DNA of 64,000 bases from Flavobacterium sediminilitoris (GTDB lineage: Bacteria; Bacteroidota; Bacteroidia; Flavobacteriales; Flavobacteriaceae). Positions 24,286 to 33,968 of the stretch are shown here, piece after piece; within the stretch, counting starts at the first letter, position 1; each line of letters begins with the position of its first letter. The notes beneath the pieces were generated by a model. The model was not told the DNA's origin. It ran no database searches and saw only the letters and a list, made by a program, of their open reading frames with translations. Position numbers and translations under genes: made by a program. The stretch spans positions 2,666,001-2,730,000 of the forward strand of contig NZ_CP090145.1 in the NCBI RefSeq assembly GCF_023008245.1, written 5' to 3'.

Positions 24286-25557
24286 TTATTTGGTAATCGT
24301 TTGTTTCCTGTCTGGGCCAACCGATATAACTTTAATTGGTACTTCAACTTCTTTTTCAATGAATTCTATATAATTTTTCAATTCTATTGGCAATTCATCA
24401 TAGTTTGTCATTCCTGTTAAATCAGCTTTCCATCCTTTCATTTCTGTAAAAATAGGAGTGATGTTTTCTGGTTCAATGTTATATGGAAGATGATTTATTT
24501 CTTTTCCTTTATATTTATAAGCTGTACAAACTTTTAAGGTTTCAAATCCAGAAAGTACATCGCCTTTCATCATGTATAATTGAGTAACACCATTAACTTG
24601 AACAGCATATTTTAATGCTACTAAATCTAACCAACCACAACGACGGGCACGACCAGTAACAGAACCAAATTCGTTTCCTACTTTTGCCATTGTATCTCCA
24701 TCATTGTCAAATAACTCTGTAGGGAATGGTCCGCTACCTACTCTTGTAGTGTAAGCTTTAAAAATTCCATAAACATCTTTTACTTTGTTTGGGGCAATTC
24801 CTAGCCCTGTACAAGCACCAGCAGCAGTTGTATTTGAAGATGTAACAAATGGATAAGTTCCAAAATCAACATCTAATAATGAGCCTTGAGCACCTTCTGC
24901 AAGAATTGATTTTCCGCTTTTTAATGCGTTATTTAGATATTCTTCGCTATCTATAAAAGTTAGTTTCTTTAAATCTTCAATAGACTTAAAGAATTCTTCT
25001 TCCATTTCTTTTAAATCATATTGTAAATCTACATTATAAAAAGAAATCATAGCTTCATGTTTGTCGGCTAGAGTTCTATATCTAAGTTTAAAATCTTCTA
25101 GTTCAATATCACCAACTCTTAATCCATTTCTACCAGTTTTGTCCATATAAGTTGGACCAATACCTTTTAGTGTAGAACCAATTTTAGCTTTTCCTTTTGA
25201 AGCTTCAGAAGCAGCATCAAGTAAACGGTGCGTTGGTAAAATTAAATGAGCTTTTCTAGAAATAAGCAATTTAGATGTAACATCCATTTTGAATTTTTCT
25301 AGTCCTTCTAACTCTTTTTGAAAAACAACTGGGTCAATTACGACTCCATTACCAATAATATTGATTGCATTTTTATGAAATATTCCTGAAGGAATTGTTC
25401 TAAGGACATGCTTAATTCCGTCAAATTCTAAAGTATGTCCAGCATTTGGACCTCCTTGAAAACGAGCAATAATATCATAATTTGAAGTTAATACATCGAC
25501 GATTTTTCCTTTACCTTCGTCTCCCCATTGAAGCCCTAGTAGTAAATCTACAGTCAT
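24286..25557 (-). CDS. purA: Adenylosuccinate synthase
   Basis: GTP-dependent joining of IMP and aspartate to adenylosuccinate, the first committed step to AMP. The N-terminal loop LQWGDEGKGKIVD holds the catalytic Asp and the GTP-site Lys; GGPNAGHT carries the catalytic His; KGIGPTYMDKTGRNGLRVGD, EGAQGSLLDVDFGTYP and VTGRARRCGW form the IMP and aspartate sites. 423 residues, as in the family. It follows the Fur-family gene by 39 bases with no promoter box between, so the two form an operon with a terminator after purA. Confidence 0.96.
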   Translation of the reverse strand: MTVDLLLGLQWGDEGKGKIVDVLTSNYDIIARFQGGPNAGHTLEFDGIKHVLRTIPSGIFHKNAINIIGNGVVIDPVVFQKELEGLEKFKMDVTSKLLISRKAHLILPTHRLLDAASEASKGKAKIGSTLKGIGPTYMDKTGRNGLRVGDIELEDFKLRYRTLADKHEAMISFYNVDLQYDLKEMEEEFFKSIEDLKKLTFIDSEEYLNNALKSGKSILAEGAQGSLLDVDFGTYPFVTSSNTTAAGACTGLGIAPNKVKDVYGIFKAYTTRVGSGPFPTELFDNDGDTMAKVGNEFGSVTGRARRCGWLDLVALKYAVQVNGVTQLYMMKGDVLSGFETLKVCTAYKYKGKEINHLPYNIEPENITPIFTEMKGWKADLTGMTNYDELPIELKNYIEFIEKEVEVPIKVISVGPDRKQTITK

Positions 25558-25596
25558 TTTTAGTAGTTAATTTATATTAATATTGTATGTGTGTTG

Positions 25597-26037
25597 TTAT
25601 TTTTCTTTTTTGGTTCCATAAAAATACAATGAATGAGTATGTATTTCAATATCAAACATTTCTTCCATGGTTTTTTTGATTTGTTGAATTCGTGGATCAC
25701 AAAATTCTATAACTTCCCCAGAATCTGTTAAAATAATGTGGTCGTGTTGTTTATCAAAATAGGATTTTTCGTAGTGTGCTTGGTTTTGTCCAAACTGATG
25801 ACGACGAACTAATCCACATTCTAATAATAATTCTATTGTATTGTATAGAGTAGCTCTACTAACACGATAGTTTTTGTTTTTCATTTTAATATATAGCGAT
25901 TCAATATCAAAATGTTCCTTAGAATTGTAAATTTCTTGTAGTATAGCATAGCGCTCTGGAGTTTTGCGATGTGCTTTTTCCTCAAGGTATTTAGTGAATA
26001 CGTTTTTTACAATTTCTTGATTTTTATTGTCTTCCAT
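25597..26037 (-). CDS. Fur-family transcriptional regulator lacking the CxxC zinc motif
   Basis: 146 residues: winged-helix DNA-binding domain (residues 10-85, recognition helix [22 protein letters not shown]) and a metal-binding dimer domain with H98 and H100 in QHDHII and HTHS near the C-terminus. The structural zinc site CxxC that normally follows HDH is replaced by T104 and nearby S106 ([11 protein letters not shown]); only C113 remains close. Regulatory metal residues look intact, so it may sense iron, manganese or peroxide. Its start is at the ATG 21 bases below a perfect promoter box; purA follows. Confidence 0.9.
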   Translation of the reverse strand: MEDNKNQEIVKNVFTKYLEEKAHRKTPERYAILQEIYNSKEHFDIESLYIKMKNKNYRVSRATLYNTIELLLECGLVRRHQFGQNQAHYEKSYFDKQHDHIILTDSGEVIEFCDPRIQQIKKTMEEMFDIEIHTHSLYFYGTKKEK

Positions 26038-26057
26038 TTGGATTAACTGAATAATTG

Positions 26058-26065
26058 CAAAGATA
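26058..26065 (-). promoter_or_regulatory. fur-like/purA operon promoter, -7 box
   Basis: Minus strand reads TATCTTTG, matching TAnnTTTG, 21 bases above the regulator's ATG. Confidence 0.65.
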
Positions 26066-26168
26066 AGTAAACTTAGAACTTTGATGTTAGAAGTTTTGCT
26101 TTTTTTTCAACAATTAGTATTTATAATGTTTTATTTATGAGTAATTAGATTTTTTATTTCTTCAGAGT

Positions 26169-28388
26169 TTAGTTTTGATAAATACGTGACACTTTATCAA
26201 TTCCATCAACTTTTTTAATATTATCAATAAGTCTTTTTAAAATAGTATTGTTAGGAACAATAACAGTTATTTTTCCATTAAAAATTCCAGCTTCTCCACT
26301 TAAAGTAATATTTTGGATGTTTACATGCATTTGATTTGAAATTACTTTGGTAAGTTCATTGGTTAAACCTAATGTATCCATTCCAGTTATGTTTAACATA
26401 GCTTTAAATTCTTCTTGGCTAGAATCTATCCATTTAGCAGGAATGATTCTATAGGCATAGTTAGATTGAAGGCTTATAGCATTTGGACAGTCTTTTCTAT
26501 GTACTTTAATACCTTCATTAATTGTGATGAAACCAAAAACATCGTCACCTGGTATAGGATTACAGCAAGTAGATAGTTTATAGTCTAATTTATCTTGTTC
26601 AACTCCAAAAACCAGCATATCATATTTTTTACTGATTTCGTTTTTTTGTATTTGTTCAGGTTTTACAGATGGAGTTCTGTTAAAAGGCTTTTTAAGGAAA
26701 TTAACTAAAGTATTACTTTTTTGGGCAGCAAAATCTTTTAATTGTTGATTTTCAATTGCTCCAATTCCTACGCGATAAAATAAATCTAGGCTAGTTTGTA
26801 ATTTAAAATAATTGACTAGTTCATTTGTAGAAGCTTCATTTAATGTGATTTTTAAATGGCGTAGTTTACGATTTAAAATTTCTTTTCCGTCTTCTGCTAT
26901 TTTTTTAGTGTTTTCGTTTAAAGAGTTCTTGATTTTATTTTTTGCTCTTGACGTTGTTACATAATCTAGCCATTGTACACTTGGTTTTTGATTTACAGAG
27001 GTAATAATTTCAACTTGATCTCCACTATTTAAAACATGATTTAAAGGGACTAATTTTCCATTAACTCTTGTCCCTCTTGTTTTTACTCCAATATCTGTAT
27101 GAATACTAAATGCAAAATCAAGCGTTGTTGCTCCTTTTGGAAGAGATTTTATATCTCCTTTAGGAGTAAAAATATAGATTTCTTTAGAATACAAGTTTAG
27201 TTTAAAATCTTCAACAAAATCAACAGCATTTGCGGCTTGGCTTTCTAGTGCTTCTTTTAATTGATTTAACCAAACTTCCAATCCGTGTTCTTCAGAATTT
27301 CCGTTTTTATATTTATAATGTGCTGCATATCCTTTTTCAGCAATTTCATCCATACGCTCACTACGTACTTGTATTTCTACCCATCTTCCTTTTGGTCCCA
27401 TAACAGTAATATGTAATGCTTCATAACCTGTAGATTTTGGAGATGATATCCAATCGCGAAGACGACTAGGACTAGGACGATAATGATCTGTAACTACAGA
27501 ATATATTTTCCAAGCTAGAAATTTTTCATCATGTGGATTTGATTTGTAAATGATTCTTAAAGCAAATTTATCATAGACTTCATCAAAAGTAACGCCTTGA
27601 TTTTTCATTTTCCTGCGAATAGAATAAATAGATTTTGGTCTACCTTTTATACTATATTCTATTCCTTCTTCATTTAATGATTCGGATAAAACACTAGAAA
27701 TTGTTTTAATATATTCGTCTTGCTCTTGTTTAGTTTCTTTTATTTTGCTTATAATTTCTTTGAAAATTTCGGGTTCGGTATATTTCAGACCTAAATCCTC
27801 TAATTGCGTTTTAATATTATATAAACCTAAACGATGTGCTAAAGGTGCATAAATATATAATGTTTCTGAAGCAATTTTAGCTTGTTTATATTCTGCCATG
27901 CTGTCCATAGTTTGCATGTTGTGCAATCTATCGGCAATTTTTATAAGAATTACTCTTACATCATCATTTAATGTAAGTAGCATTTTACGAAAATTTTCAG
28001 CCTGAACAGATACATCTTGATCGGTTTTTACTTTTGCAATTTTGGTTAACCCTTCTACGATTTTTGCAATTTTAGGATTAAACATTTTTGCAATATCATC
28101 AACTGTAATGTCTGTGTCTTCAACAACATCATGCATTAAAGCAGCCGCAATAGAAGTTGCTCCAAGGCCTATTTCTGAGGCTACAATTTTTGCAACAGCA
28201 ATAGGGTGGAAGATATAAGCTTCACCCGATTTCCTTCTTTGTTCTTTATGAGCGTCAACAGCTACATCAAAGGCTTTACGAATGAGTTTTTTGTCTTCAT
28301 CTGTTAACGTTTGGTAACTAATGCGAAGGAGTTCTTTGTATTCTTGGGCAATGGCTTTGTTTTCGGCTTCTAAATCAATTTCTGTCAT
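26169..28388 (-). CDS. Bifunctional (p)ppGpp synthetase/hydrolase, Rel/SpoT type
   Basis: 739-residue stringent-response enzyme that makes and breaks (p)ppGpp. Domains in order: HD hydrolase (about 45-200) with IFHPIAVAKIV and the key ALMHDVVEDT; synthetase (about 240-360) with KGRPKSIYSIRRKM and TGYEALHITV; TGS (about 405-465, IYIFTPKGDIKSLPKGATTLDFAFSIH is split over its start); a central helical and zinc-finger-like part with CCNPIPGDD; and a C-terminal ACT domain. Both active sites look intact, so it is probably the single Rel of this organism. It has its own promoter. Confidence 0.95.
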   Translation of the reverse strand: MTEIDLEAENKAIAQEYKELLRISYQTLTDEDKKLIRKAFDVAVDAHKEQRRKSGEAYIFHPIAVAKIVASEIGLGATSIAAALMHDVVEDTDITVDDIAKMFNPKIAKIVEGLTKIAKVKTDQDVSVQAENFRKMLLTLNDDVRVILIKIADRLHNMQTMDSMAEYKQAKIASETLYIYAPLAHRLGLYNIKTQLEDLGLKYTEPEIFKEIISKIKETKQEQDEYIKTISSVLSESLNEEGIEYSIKGRPKSIYSIRRKMKNQGVTFDEVYDKFALRIIYKSNPHDEKFLAWKIYSVVTDHYRPSPSRLRDWISSPKSTGYEALHITVMGPKGRWVEIQVRSERMDEIAEKGYAAHYKYKNGNSEEHGLEVWLNQLKEALESQAANAVDFVEDFKLNLYSKEIYIFTPKGDIKSLPKGATTLDFAFSIHTDIGVKTRGTRVNGKLVPLNHVLNSGDQVEIITSVNQKPSVQWLDYVTTSRAKNKIKNSLNENTKKIAEDGKEILNRKLRHLKITLNEASTNELVNYFKLQTSLDLFYRVGIGAIENQQLKDFAAQKSNTLVNFLKKPFNRTPSVKPEQIQKNEISKKYDMLVFGVEQDKLDYKLSTCCNPIPGDDVFGFITINEGIKVHRKDCPNAISLQSNYAYRIIPAKWIDSSQEEFKAMLNITGMDTLGLTNELTKVISNQMHVNIQNITLSGEAGIFNGKITVIVPNNTILKRLIDNIKKVDGIDKVSRIYQN

Positions 28389-28418
28389 ATGGCAACTTTA
28401 ATATTCATAAAGTTATAA

Positions 28419-28426
28419 CAAAGTTA
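28419..28426 (-). promoter_or_regulatory. rel/spoT promoter, -7 box
   Basis: Minus strand reads TAACTTTG, matching TAnnTTTG, 31 bases above the start codon. Confidence 0.65.
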
Positions 28427-28504
28427 TGGATTGTGCAAGAGATAGGTTTAACTTCAATTATAATAATTAGATTAAGAGAAGAAAAGTAATATTTAAGAGT
28501 AGGT

Positions 28505-29296
28505 TTAAAAACCTCTTTGTCTCTTTGCTTCAAATAATAATATGGCTGCTGCAACGGAAACATTCATAGAATCAATTTCTCCTTGCATTGGAATTATAAT
28601 ATTTTGATTGCTGTTTTTTCTCCAAATTTCAGTTAATCCTGTAGCTTCTGTTCCTACAATCATTGCAGTAGGAGTTGTATAATTTTGAGAATGATATTGT
28701 GTTGAATCTTGTAATGTTGCACAATAAATAGCAATATTATTTTCTTTAAGGAAAACAATTGTTTCTTCAGAAGTTGCTGTTGCAATTTGTCTTGTAAATA
28801 AACATCCTACACTTGATCGTACTATATTTGGATTATACATATCACTTTTAGGGTTAGTAATAATTACAGCGTCAATATTTGCTGCATCTGCTGTACGAAG
28901 TAATGCTCCAATATTCCCGGGTTTTTCTGGTGCTTCAGCAACAAGAATTAAAGGGTTTTGTGATAATTTTAAATTAGATAATTGTAATGGTTTTGTTTTG
29001 GCTATAGCTAAGATTCCTTCGGTACTGTCTCTGTATGCTAACTTTTGATATACTTCTTTTGATATTTCAATTTTTTCGGTTTTGCTTGAAAAAATAAAGT
29101 TATGTAGTTCTTTTTCAGAGATTAATTCGGGATAGAATAGAACAGTCTCAATTTCATAATTTCCTTTTATAGCTAATTCAATTTCGCGTTTTCCTTCAAT
29201 TAAAAATGTACCTGTTTGTTTTCTAACTTTTGCTTTTTCTTGAAGTTGAACAAGTGATTTTATGTAAGGATTTTGTATAGAAGTTATTTGTTTCAT
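28505..29296 (-). CDS. SpoU/TrmH-family RNA methyltransferase
   Basis: 263 residues. The N-terminal part (about 1-95) is an L30e-like RNA-binding domain (SIQNPYIKSLVQLQEK, GTFLIEGKREIELA). The C-terminal SPOUT knot has the three motifs: EKPGNIGALLRTADAA (motif 1), IVGTEATGLTEIW (motif 2) and IIIPMQGEIDSMNVSVAAAILLFE (motif 3). Family members methylate ribose 2'-O positions in rRNA or tRNA with SAM; the target base cannot be read from sequence. It has a promoter box just upstream and lies between the amidohydrolase terminator and rel. Confidence 0.9.
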   Translation of the reverse strand: MKQITSIQNPYIKSLVQLQEKAKVRKQTGTFLIEGKREIELAIKGNYEIETVLFYPELISEKELHNFIFSSKTEKIEISKEVYQKLAYRDSTEGILAIAKTKPLQLSNLKLSQNPLILVAEAPEKPGNIGALLRTADAANIDAVIITNPKSDMYNPNIVRSSVGCLFTRQIATATSEETIVFLKENNIAIYCATLQDSTQYHSQNYTTPTAMIVGTEATGLTEIWRKNSNQNIIIPMQGEIDSMNVSVAAAILLFEAKRQRGF

Positions 29297-29313
29297 GAAA
29301 TTGATTTATTTTG

Positions 29314-29321
29314 CAAATCTA
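29314..29321 (-). promoter_or_regulatory. RNA methyltransferase promoter, -7 box
   Basis: Minus strand reads TAGATTTG, matching TAnnTTTG, 18 bases above the ATG. Confidence 0.65.
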
Positions 29322-29368
29322 CAAAAGTTATTCATGAATCTATATTACAAGAAAAGGCTTTATAATTA

Positions 29369-29411
29369 AAAAATCTCATAAAACTAAATTATTTAGTTTT
29401 ATGAGATTTTT
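29369..29411 (-). terminator. Terminator after the amidohydrolase pair
   Basis: 21-bp inverted repeat with one central base (29369-29389 and 29391-29411), flanked by A and T runs, 19 bases past the stop of the second amidohydrolase. Confidence 0.8.
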
Positions 29412-29430
29412 GTTTTAAATAAATATAATT

Positions 29431-30720
29431 TTATTTTTCTGCGTTATATTTCTCTTTGTATCTATCGTATAATTCAGTTTGATGACTTTCTAAACTAATT
29501 TGTCTACCATCTATAAAAGCGTTTGTTACTTTATTTGTTCTCATGTCTAATGCATCTCCTTCTGATATAAATAGAGTAGCACTTTTACCTGTTTCAAGTG
29601 TGCCGTAATTAGCATCAATTCCTAAGATTTTAGCAGTATTTGATGTTATTAGCTTTAATGCATCTTCTTTATCTATTCCCCAAGCTGCACAAGTACCTGC
29701 ATAAAAAGGTAGGTTTCGTATTTGCATACGTTCCATATCTCCAGCATTTTGTAATCCTACAATAATTCCAGCATCATAAAGGATTTTTGCATTTTTATAA
29801 GGTAAGTTTACATCTTCATCTTCTAATAATGGTAAATCGTGTATTCTTCTTAATAATACAGAAACATTGTTTTCTTTTAATAATGCTACATTTTTGTAAG
29901 CATAATAACCACCTACAAGTGTCATCTTTTTGATGTTGTTTTTCTTTTTAAAGAGTATAGCATCAATTATTTCTTTTTCGCCATCTACATGTACAAAAAG
30001 TTGTTTTTCACCAGTATCAAGTCCTTTCATTGCTTCATAAGGAATATCTCTAACATTAGGATTTGATGCAACATAAGCATTTGCATCATTTAAAAAATCT
30101 TGAATTTCTGTGATTTGTTGATCATATTTTTTATTGGGTTCAATTCCTCCTGGTTCTGCCCACCATCCTGATCTTGAGTAACTTCTTGGCCAGCTTAAAT
30201 GTATGCCATCGTTTTCTTTTACAATTGCATCTTCCCAGTTCCATGCATCTAATTGAACAACAGAAGATGTACCTGATATTCTACCTCCTCTTGGCGCAAT
30301 TTGTGCAACTAAAACACCATTAGGTCTTGCAGCTTCTACTAATCCAGATTCTGAGTTATATGCAATTATACTTCTAATGTGCGGATTCATTTGTCCCATT
30401 TCATTTTCATCATTAGAGGCTTTAACAGCGTCAATTTCTACTAATCCAAGTGTTGCATTTGCAGCAATAAATCCTGGATAAATGTGTTTCCCAGATGCAT
30501 CAATATAGATGTCGTGCTTTTCAGGTCTAACATTTGTAGCGTCAGTTATTGTTGTAATTTTTCCGTTTGAGATAGAAATTAAACTATTTTCAATAACTTT
30601 TCCATTTCCAATGTGAGCTTTTCCACCAGTAATTAGAATACTTTTAGTTTGTTTGGGAGCTGGTGTTTGTTGGGCAAAGGCAACACAACTAATTAATAAT
30701 GATAATATATATTTTTTCAT
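29431..30720 (-). CDS. Periplasmic amidohydrolase-like protein with incomplete metal site
   Basis: 429 residues with a signal peptide (to about residue 16, VAFAQQ), an N-terminal beta sandwich (ILITGGKAHIGNGKVIENSL) and a TIM barrel of the amidohydrolase family, ending in the second part of the sandwich (GTLETGKSATLFISEGD). The usual HxH after PGFI is missing (PGFIAANATLG), as is a clear catalytic Asp with His partners, so by itself it may be inactive. Its gene follows the 1006-residue homologue by 19 bases; a heteromeric complex where one partner is catalytic is possible. Substrate unknown; members include imidazolonepropionase- and prolidase-like enzymes. Confidence 0.82.
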   Translation of the reverse strand: MKKYILSLLISCVAFAQQTPAPKQTKSILITGGKAHIGNGKVIENSLISISNGKITTITDATNVRPEKHDIYIDASGKHIYPGFIAANATLGLVEIDAVKASNDENEMGQMNPHIRSIIAYNSESGLVEAARPNGVLVAQIAPRGGRISGTSSVVQLDAWNWEDAIVKENDGIHLSWPRSYSRSGWWAEPGGIEPNKKYDQQITEIQDFLNDANAYVASNPNVRDIPYEAMKGLDTGEKQLFVHVDGEKEIIDAILFKKKNNIKKMTLVGGYYAYKNVALLKENNVSVLLRRIHDLPLLEDEDVNLPYKNAKILYDAGIIVGLQNAGDMERMQIRNLPFYAGTCAAWGIDKEDALKLITSNTAKILGIDANYGTLETGKSATLFISEGDALDMRTNKVTNAFIDGRQISLESHQTELYDRYKEKYNAEK

Positions 30721-30739
30721 TTTGTCTAAATTTAGAAGA

Positions 30740-33700
30740 TTATTGATATTTAGAATGTGCTACTTTACAATTTTCGCCTACAGTATCACAATGATAATGA
30801 CCAATTTCTTTTTTCTTTGGAGCTTGTGTTTTTAATCCTTTATTTTTAGCTTCGAGTAACTTATTTGTAAGTTCGCTACGTTGTTTTTGAATTGTAGCTA
30901 AAGTTTCTTTTTCTTTTTCTAAATCATAAAAAATAATTCCATCTACAATTGTTTTTTCTGCTTTAGCATAAATTGATAAAGGATTGTCTGTCCAAAGTAC
31001 GATATCTGCATCTTTACCTACTTTTATACTTCCAATTTTATCATCAACTTGTAATAATTTAGCAGGATTTAGTGTTACAAAATTCCAAGCAACTTCTTCT
31101 GAAATATTTCCATATTTTACTGCTTTTGCAGCTTCTTGATTTAGTCTTCTTGACATTTCAGCATCATCAGAATTGATTGAAACAACAACTCCTTGTCCAT
31201 TCATTAATGCTGCATTGTATGGAATTGCATCTTTTACTTCGTATTTATAACCCCACCAATCTGCAAATGTTGAGCCTCCTACACCGTGTTCAGCCATTTT
31301 ATCAGCTAATTTGTATCCTTCTAAGATGTGCGTGAAAGTTTGAATTTTAAAATTAAAACGATCTGCTAGTTTCATTAGCATATTAATTTCTGATTGTACA
31401 TAAGAATGACAAGTAATGAAGCGTTTTTTATTTAAGATTTCTCCTAAAACTTCCATTTCAATGTCAAATCGAGGCATTACCTTGTTTTTCGATTTATTTG
31501 ATTTGTAATCACTCCATTCTTTTTGGTATTCTAATGCTCTTGTAAAATAGTCTTCATAAACTTGTTCAACACCCATTCTAGTTTGTGGAAAACGACCACT
31601 TCCCCAGTTTGATTGCTTTACGTTTTCTCCTAATGCAAATTTGATGTATTTAGGAGCGTCTTCTACAATCATTTCTTCTGGTGAATAACCCCATTTTAAT
31701 TTAATTAGAGCTGCACGACCACCAATAGGATTAGCAGAACCATGAAGTAAATTTGAGGATGTAACTCCTCCAGATAAGTTTCTGTAAATATTAATATCAT
31801 CAGAGTTTACTACATCTTCGATAGTTACTTCTGCTGAAGAATTTTGTCCTCCTTCATTAACTCCTCTTGATATTGCAATATGCGAATGTTCGTCGATGAT
31901 TCCAGCGGTTAAATGTTTTCCTGTTGCATCTACAATTTTTGCATTTGATGCGGAAATGTTTTTTCCAATTTTGGAGATTTTCCCATTTTCTATTAAAACA
32001 TCTGTTTCTGTTAGATTTCCTTCTTTTTCACCTGTCCAAACAGTTGCATTTTTGAATAAAATTTGTTCTTGTTTTGGTTTTTCAGTATTTCCATAAGCAA
32101 TATTTGGGAATGTAACAGGAATCATTTCAGGTATTTTCTGTTCGTCTTTTTTGTTATCTTTTTTATCCTCTTTTGTTTCTGTTATTTCTTTTTTAACAGC
32201 TTTCCAAGTAGTTTCGTTCCCATTTTCTAAGACAGCTTTCCCTTCTAATGTTGTATTGTTTTTAGTCCCAGTTAATCTGAAATAGGCATTTTTAGTAGTA
32301 TCTTTAGATTTAATAACTAAGTTTATCCATGGTTCTTTATAAGTTATTTTAGTTCCATAATCGATACTGTCTTTAGAAGTTTTAGCTTCTAATTTATCTA
32401 GTTCACCCGAAATTTTTAAATTAAAAGTATTGTTGTTAAATGTCACGTTATATTCTCCTCGAATATCTTGAACGTTCATTTTGTCAATAATATTTCTTGT
32501 TCCTTGAACCCAATTTTCATGAATGGTATTTTTCTCATCAAATAGATCACCTGAAACTATGATAAAATTAGCCCAAGAGCCTTTATTTAATGATCCAATT
32601 TGTGTAGATTGATTTAATAATTTTGCAGGAGTTTCAGTCAGTGCAGCTAATGCTTTTTCTTTTGGTAGACCATATTGTACTGCTTTTCTTAAATTGGTCA
32701 AAAAATCTTTTGCATTTTTATTATCATAAGATGTTAATACAAAATTAATGTTGTTTTCAGCCAAAATTTTTAAATTGAAAGGAGCTTGATTCCAAAATCT
32801 CATATCACTTAAACTAACTTGTTGTGCTAAATATGGATCAGATACATCGTAAGCATCAGGAAAATCTAAAGGAATAATGTATGTTGCTCCTGTATTTTTA
32901 ATTTCGGTTATTTTTTCAAATTCATTTCCACTTCCTTTGATTAAATAATTTATTCCAAATTCTTTAGCTATTTTACTTGCTCGTAAGCTGTTTAATTTGT
33001 CTCCAGCATTGAAAATTTGGATTAAATTTTTATTTGCATTAAAGCTTTCTAATGATAAATCTTTTGTTTTTGAATTTCCTTGTCCATACCATTTTGCATC
33101 ATGATATACTTGGCGTATTAATGCCATTCCACCCATTAATGACGATGGATAGCTTTGTTTAGTGAATTTACTTCTATTAAAAGTGAAATGTTGGGAAACT
33201 TTCGTGTTTAAAATTCTTTTCGCATTATTATCATCATCATTTAATGTCCAAAGTAAACCTGTTCCTGCAATGATTCCGTCATTGTGATGACTTACTATAG
33301 TTCCAAAACCAATTTCACGAAGTGATTCGGCAGATTTGGCATCATATTTTAAATTTTCGTAAGCATTATATTCTGGTTTTATATGATCATTCCAGTAATA
33401 ACCTTCTCTTTCAGTATCATATTGAGGTGTGAAGTTTCCATTTGGTCTAGGTTGCGGTTTATCAATTCCAAATTCACTATAAATATCAATGAAAGAAGGA
33501 TAAATTGTTTTTCCAGTAGCATCAATTATAGTTGCATTTTTTGGTAATGTGATGTTTGTTCCTATATCAGTAATTTTCCCATCCTTAAATACTAAAGTAG
33601 CATTTTCTAATTTTTGATTGGATGAAACGTATATGGTTGCATTCTTTATTGCAACGTAGTTTTTAAAAGATTGTTTTACACCATCATTTTTTGGGAAGTA

Positions 33701-33760
33701 ATCTTGGGCATTACTCAATAATGATAAGCAAAAAACAACTAAAAGAGTATAAAATCTCAT
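30740..33760 (-). CDS. Double amidohydrolase, periplasmic, only C-terminal half with full metal site
   Basis: 1006 residues, signal peptide to about residue 18 (SLLSNAQ), then two amidohydrolase modules. The first (about 30-430) starts like the family (TIYVSSNQKLENATLVFKDG) but PSFIDIYSEFG lacks HxH and the barrel seems incomplete. A linker rich in Lys and Glu (about 525-560) leads to the second (about 570-970), which keeps GIIDEHSHIAISRG with HxH, FITCHSYVQSE, TFTHILEGYK and SINSDDAEMSRRL with the catalytic Asp. Such long proteins are common in Bacteroidota beside a shorter paralogue, as here. Substrate unknown; a peptidase or deacylase role is possible. Confidence 0.85.
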   Translation of the reverse strand: MRFYTLLVVFCLSLLSNAQDYFPKNDGVKQSFKNYVAIKNATIYVSSNQKLENATLVFKDGKITDIGTNITLPKNATIIDATGKTIYPSFIDIYSEFGIDKPQPRPNGNFTPQYDTEREGYYWNDHIKPEYNAYENLKYDAKSAESLREIGFGTIVSHHNDGIIAGTGLLWTLNDDDNNAKRILNTKVSQHFTFNRSKFTKQSYPSSLMGGMALIRQVYHDAKWYGQGNSKTKDLSLESFNANKNLIQIFNAGDKLNSLRASKIAKEFGINYLIKGSGNEFEKITEIKNTGATYIIPLDFPDAYDVSDPYLAQQVSLSDMRFWNQAPFNLKILAENNINFVLTSYDNKNAKDFLTNLRKAVQYGLPKEKALAALTETPAKLLNQSTQIGSLNKGSWANFIIVSGDLFDEKNTIHENWVQGTRNIIDKMNVQDIRGEYNVTFNNNTFNLKISGELDKLEAKTSKDSIDYGTKITYKEPWINLVIKSKDTTKNAYFRLTGTKNNTTLEGKAVLENGNETTWKAVKKEITETKEDKKDNKKDEQKIPEMIPVTFPNIAYGNTEKPKQEQILFKNATVWTGEKEGNLTETDVLIENGKISKIGKNISASNAKIVDATGKHLTAGIIDEHSHIAISRGVNEGGQNSSAEVTIEDVVNSDDINIYRNLSGGVTSSNLLHGSANPIGGRAALIKLKWGYSPEEMIVEDAPKYIKFALGENVKQSNWGSGRFPQTRMGVEQVYEDYFTRALEYQKEWSDYKSNKSKNKVMPRFDIEMEVLGEILNKKRFITCHSYVQSEINMLMKLADRFNFKIQTFTHILEGYKLADKMAEHGVGGSTFADWWGYKYEVKDAIPYNAALMNGQGVVVSINSDDAEMSRRLNQEAAKAVKYGNISEEVAWNFVTLNPAKLLQVDDKIGSIKVGKDADIVLWTDNPLSIYAKAEKTIVDGIIFYDLEKEKETLATIQKQRSELTNKLLEAKNKGLKTQAPKKKEIGHYHCDTVGENCKVAHSKYQ

Positions 33761-33916
33761 AGATATTATGGTTTAGGTTGTTAGAAGCTTTAAATATAAT
33801 GAGAATTACTATTTCGGATTTAAAAACGATTTTAATTTTAGTTTTTTTTAACGTTTTGGTTTTTATTTAAGAAAAAACAAGGAATTTGTTAAATTTTATG
33901 AATAGATATAAATGAA

Positions 33917-33950
33917 AAGAAGTTGAGATTATTAATAATCTCAACTTCTT
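33917..33950 (-). terminator. Terminator after the DJ-1-like lipoprotein gene
   Basis: 15-bp perfect stem (33917-33931 with 33936-33950, loop ttaa), 18 bases past the stop codon. Confidence 0.75.
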
Positions 33951-33968
33951 TCTTAAATTATGATCGTT

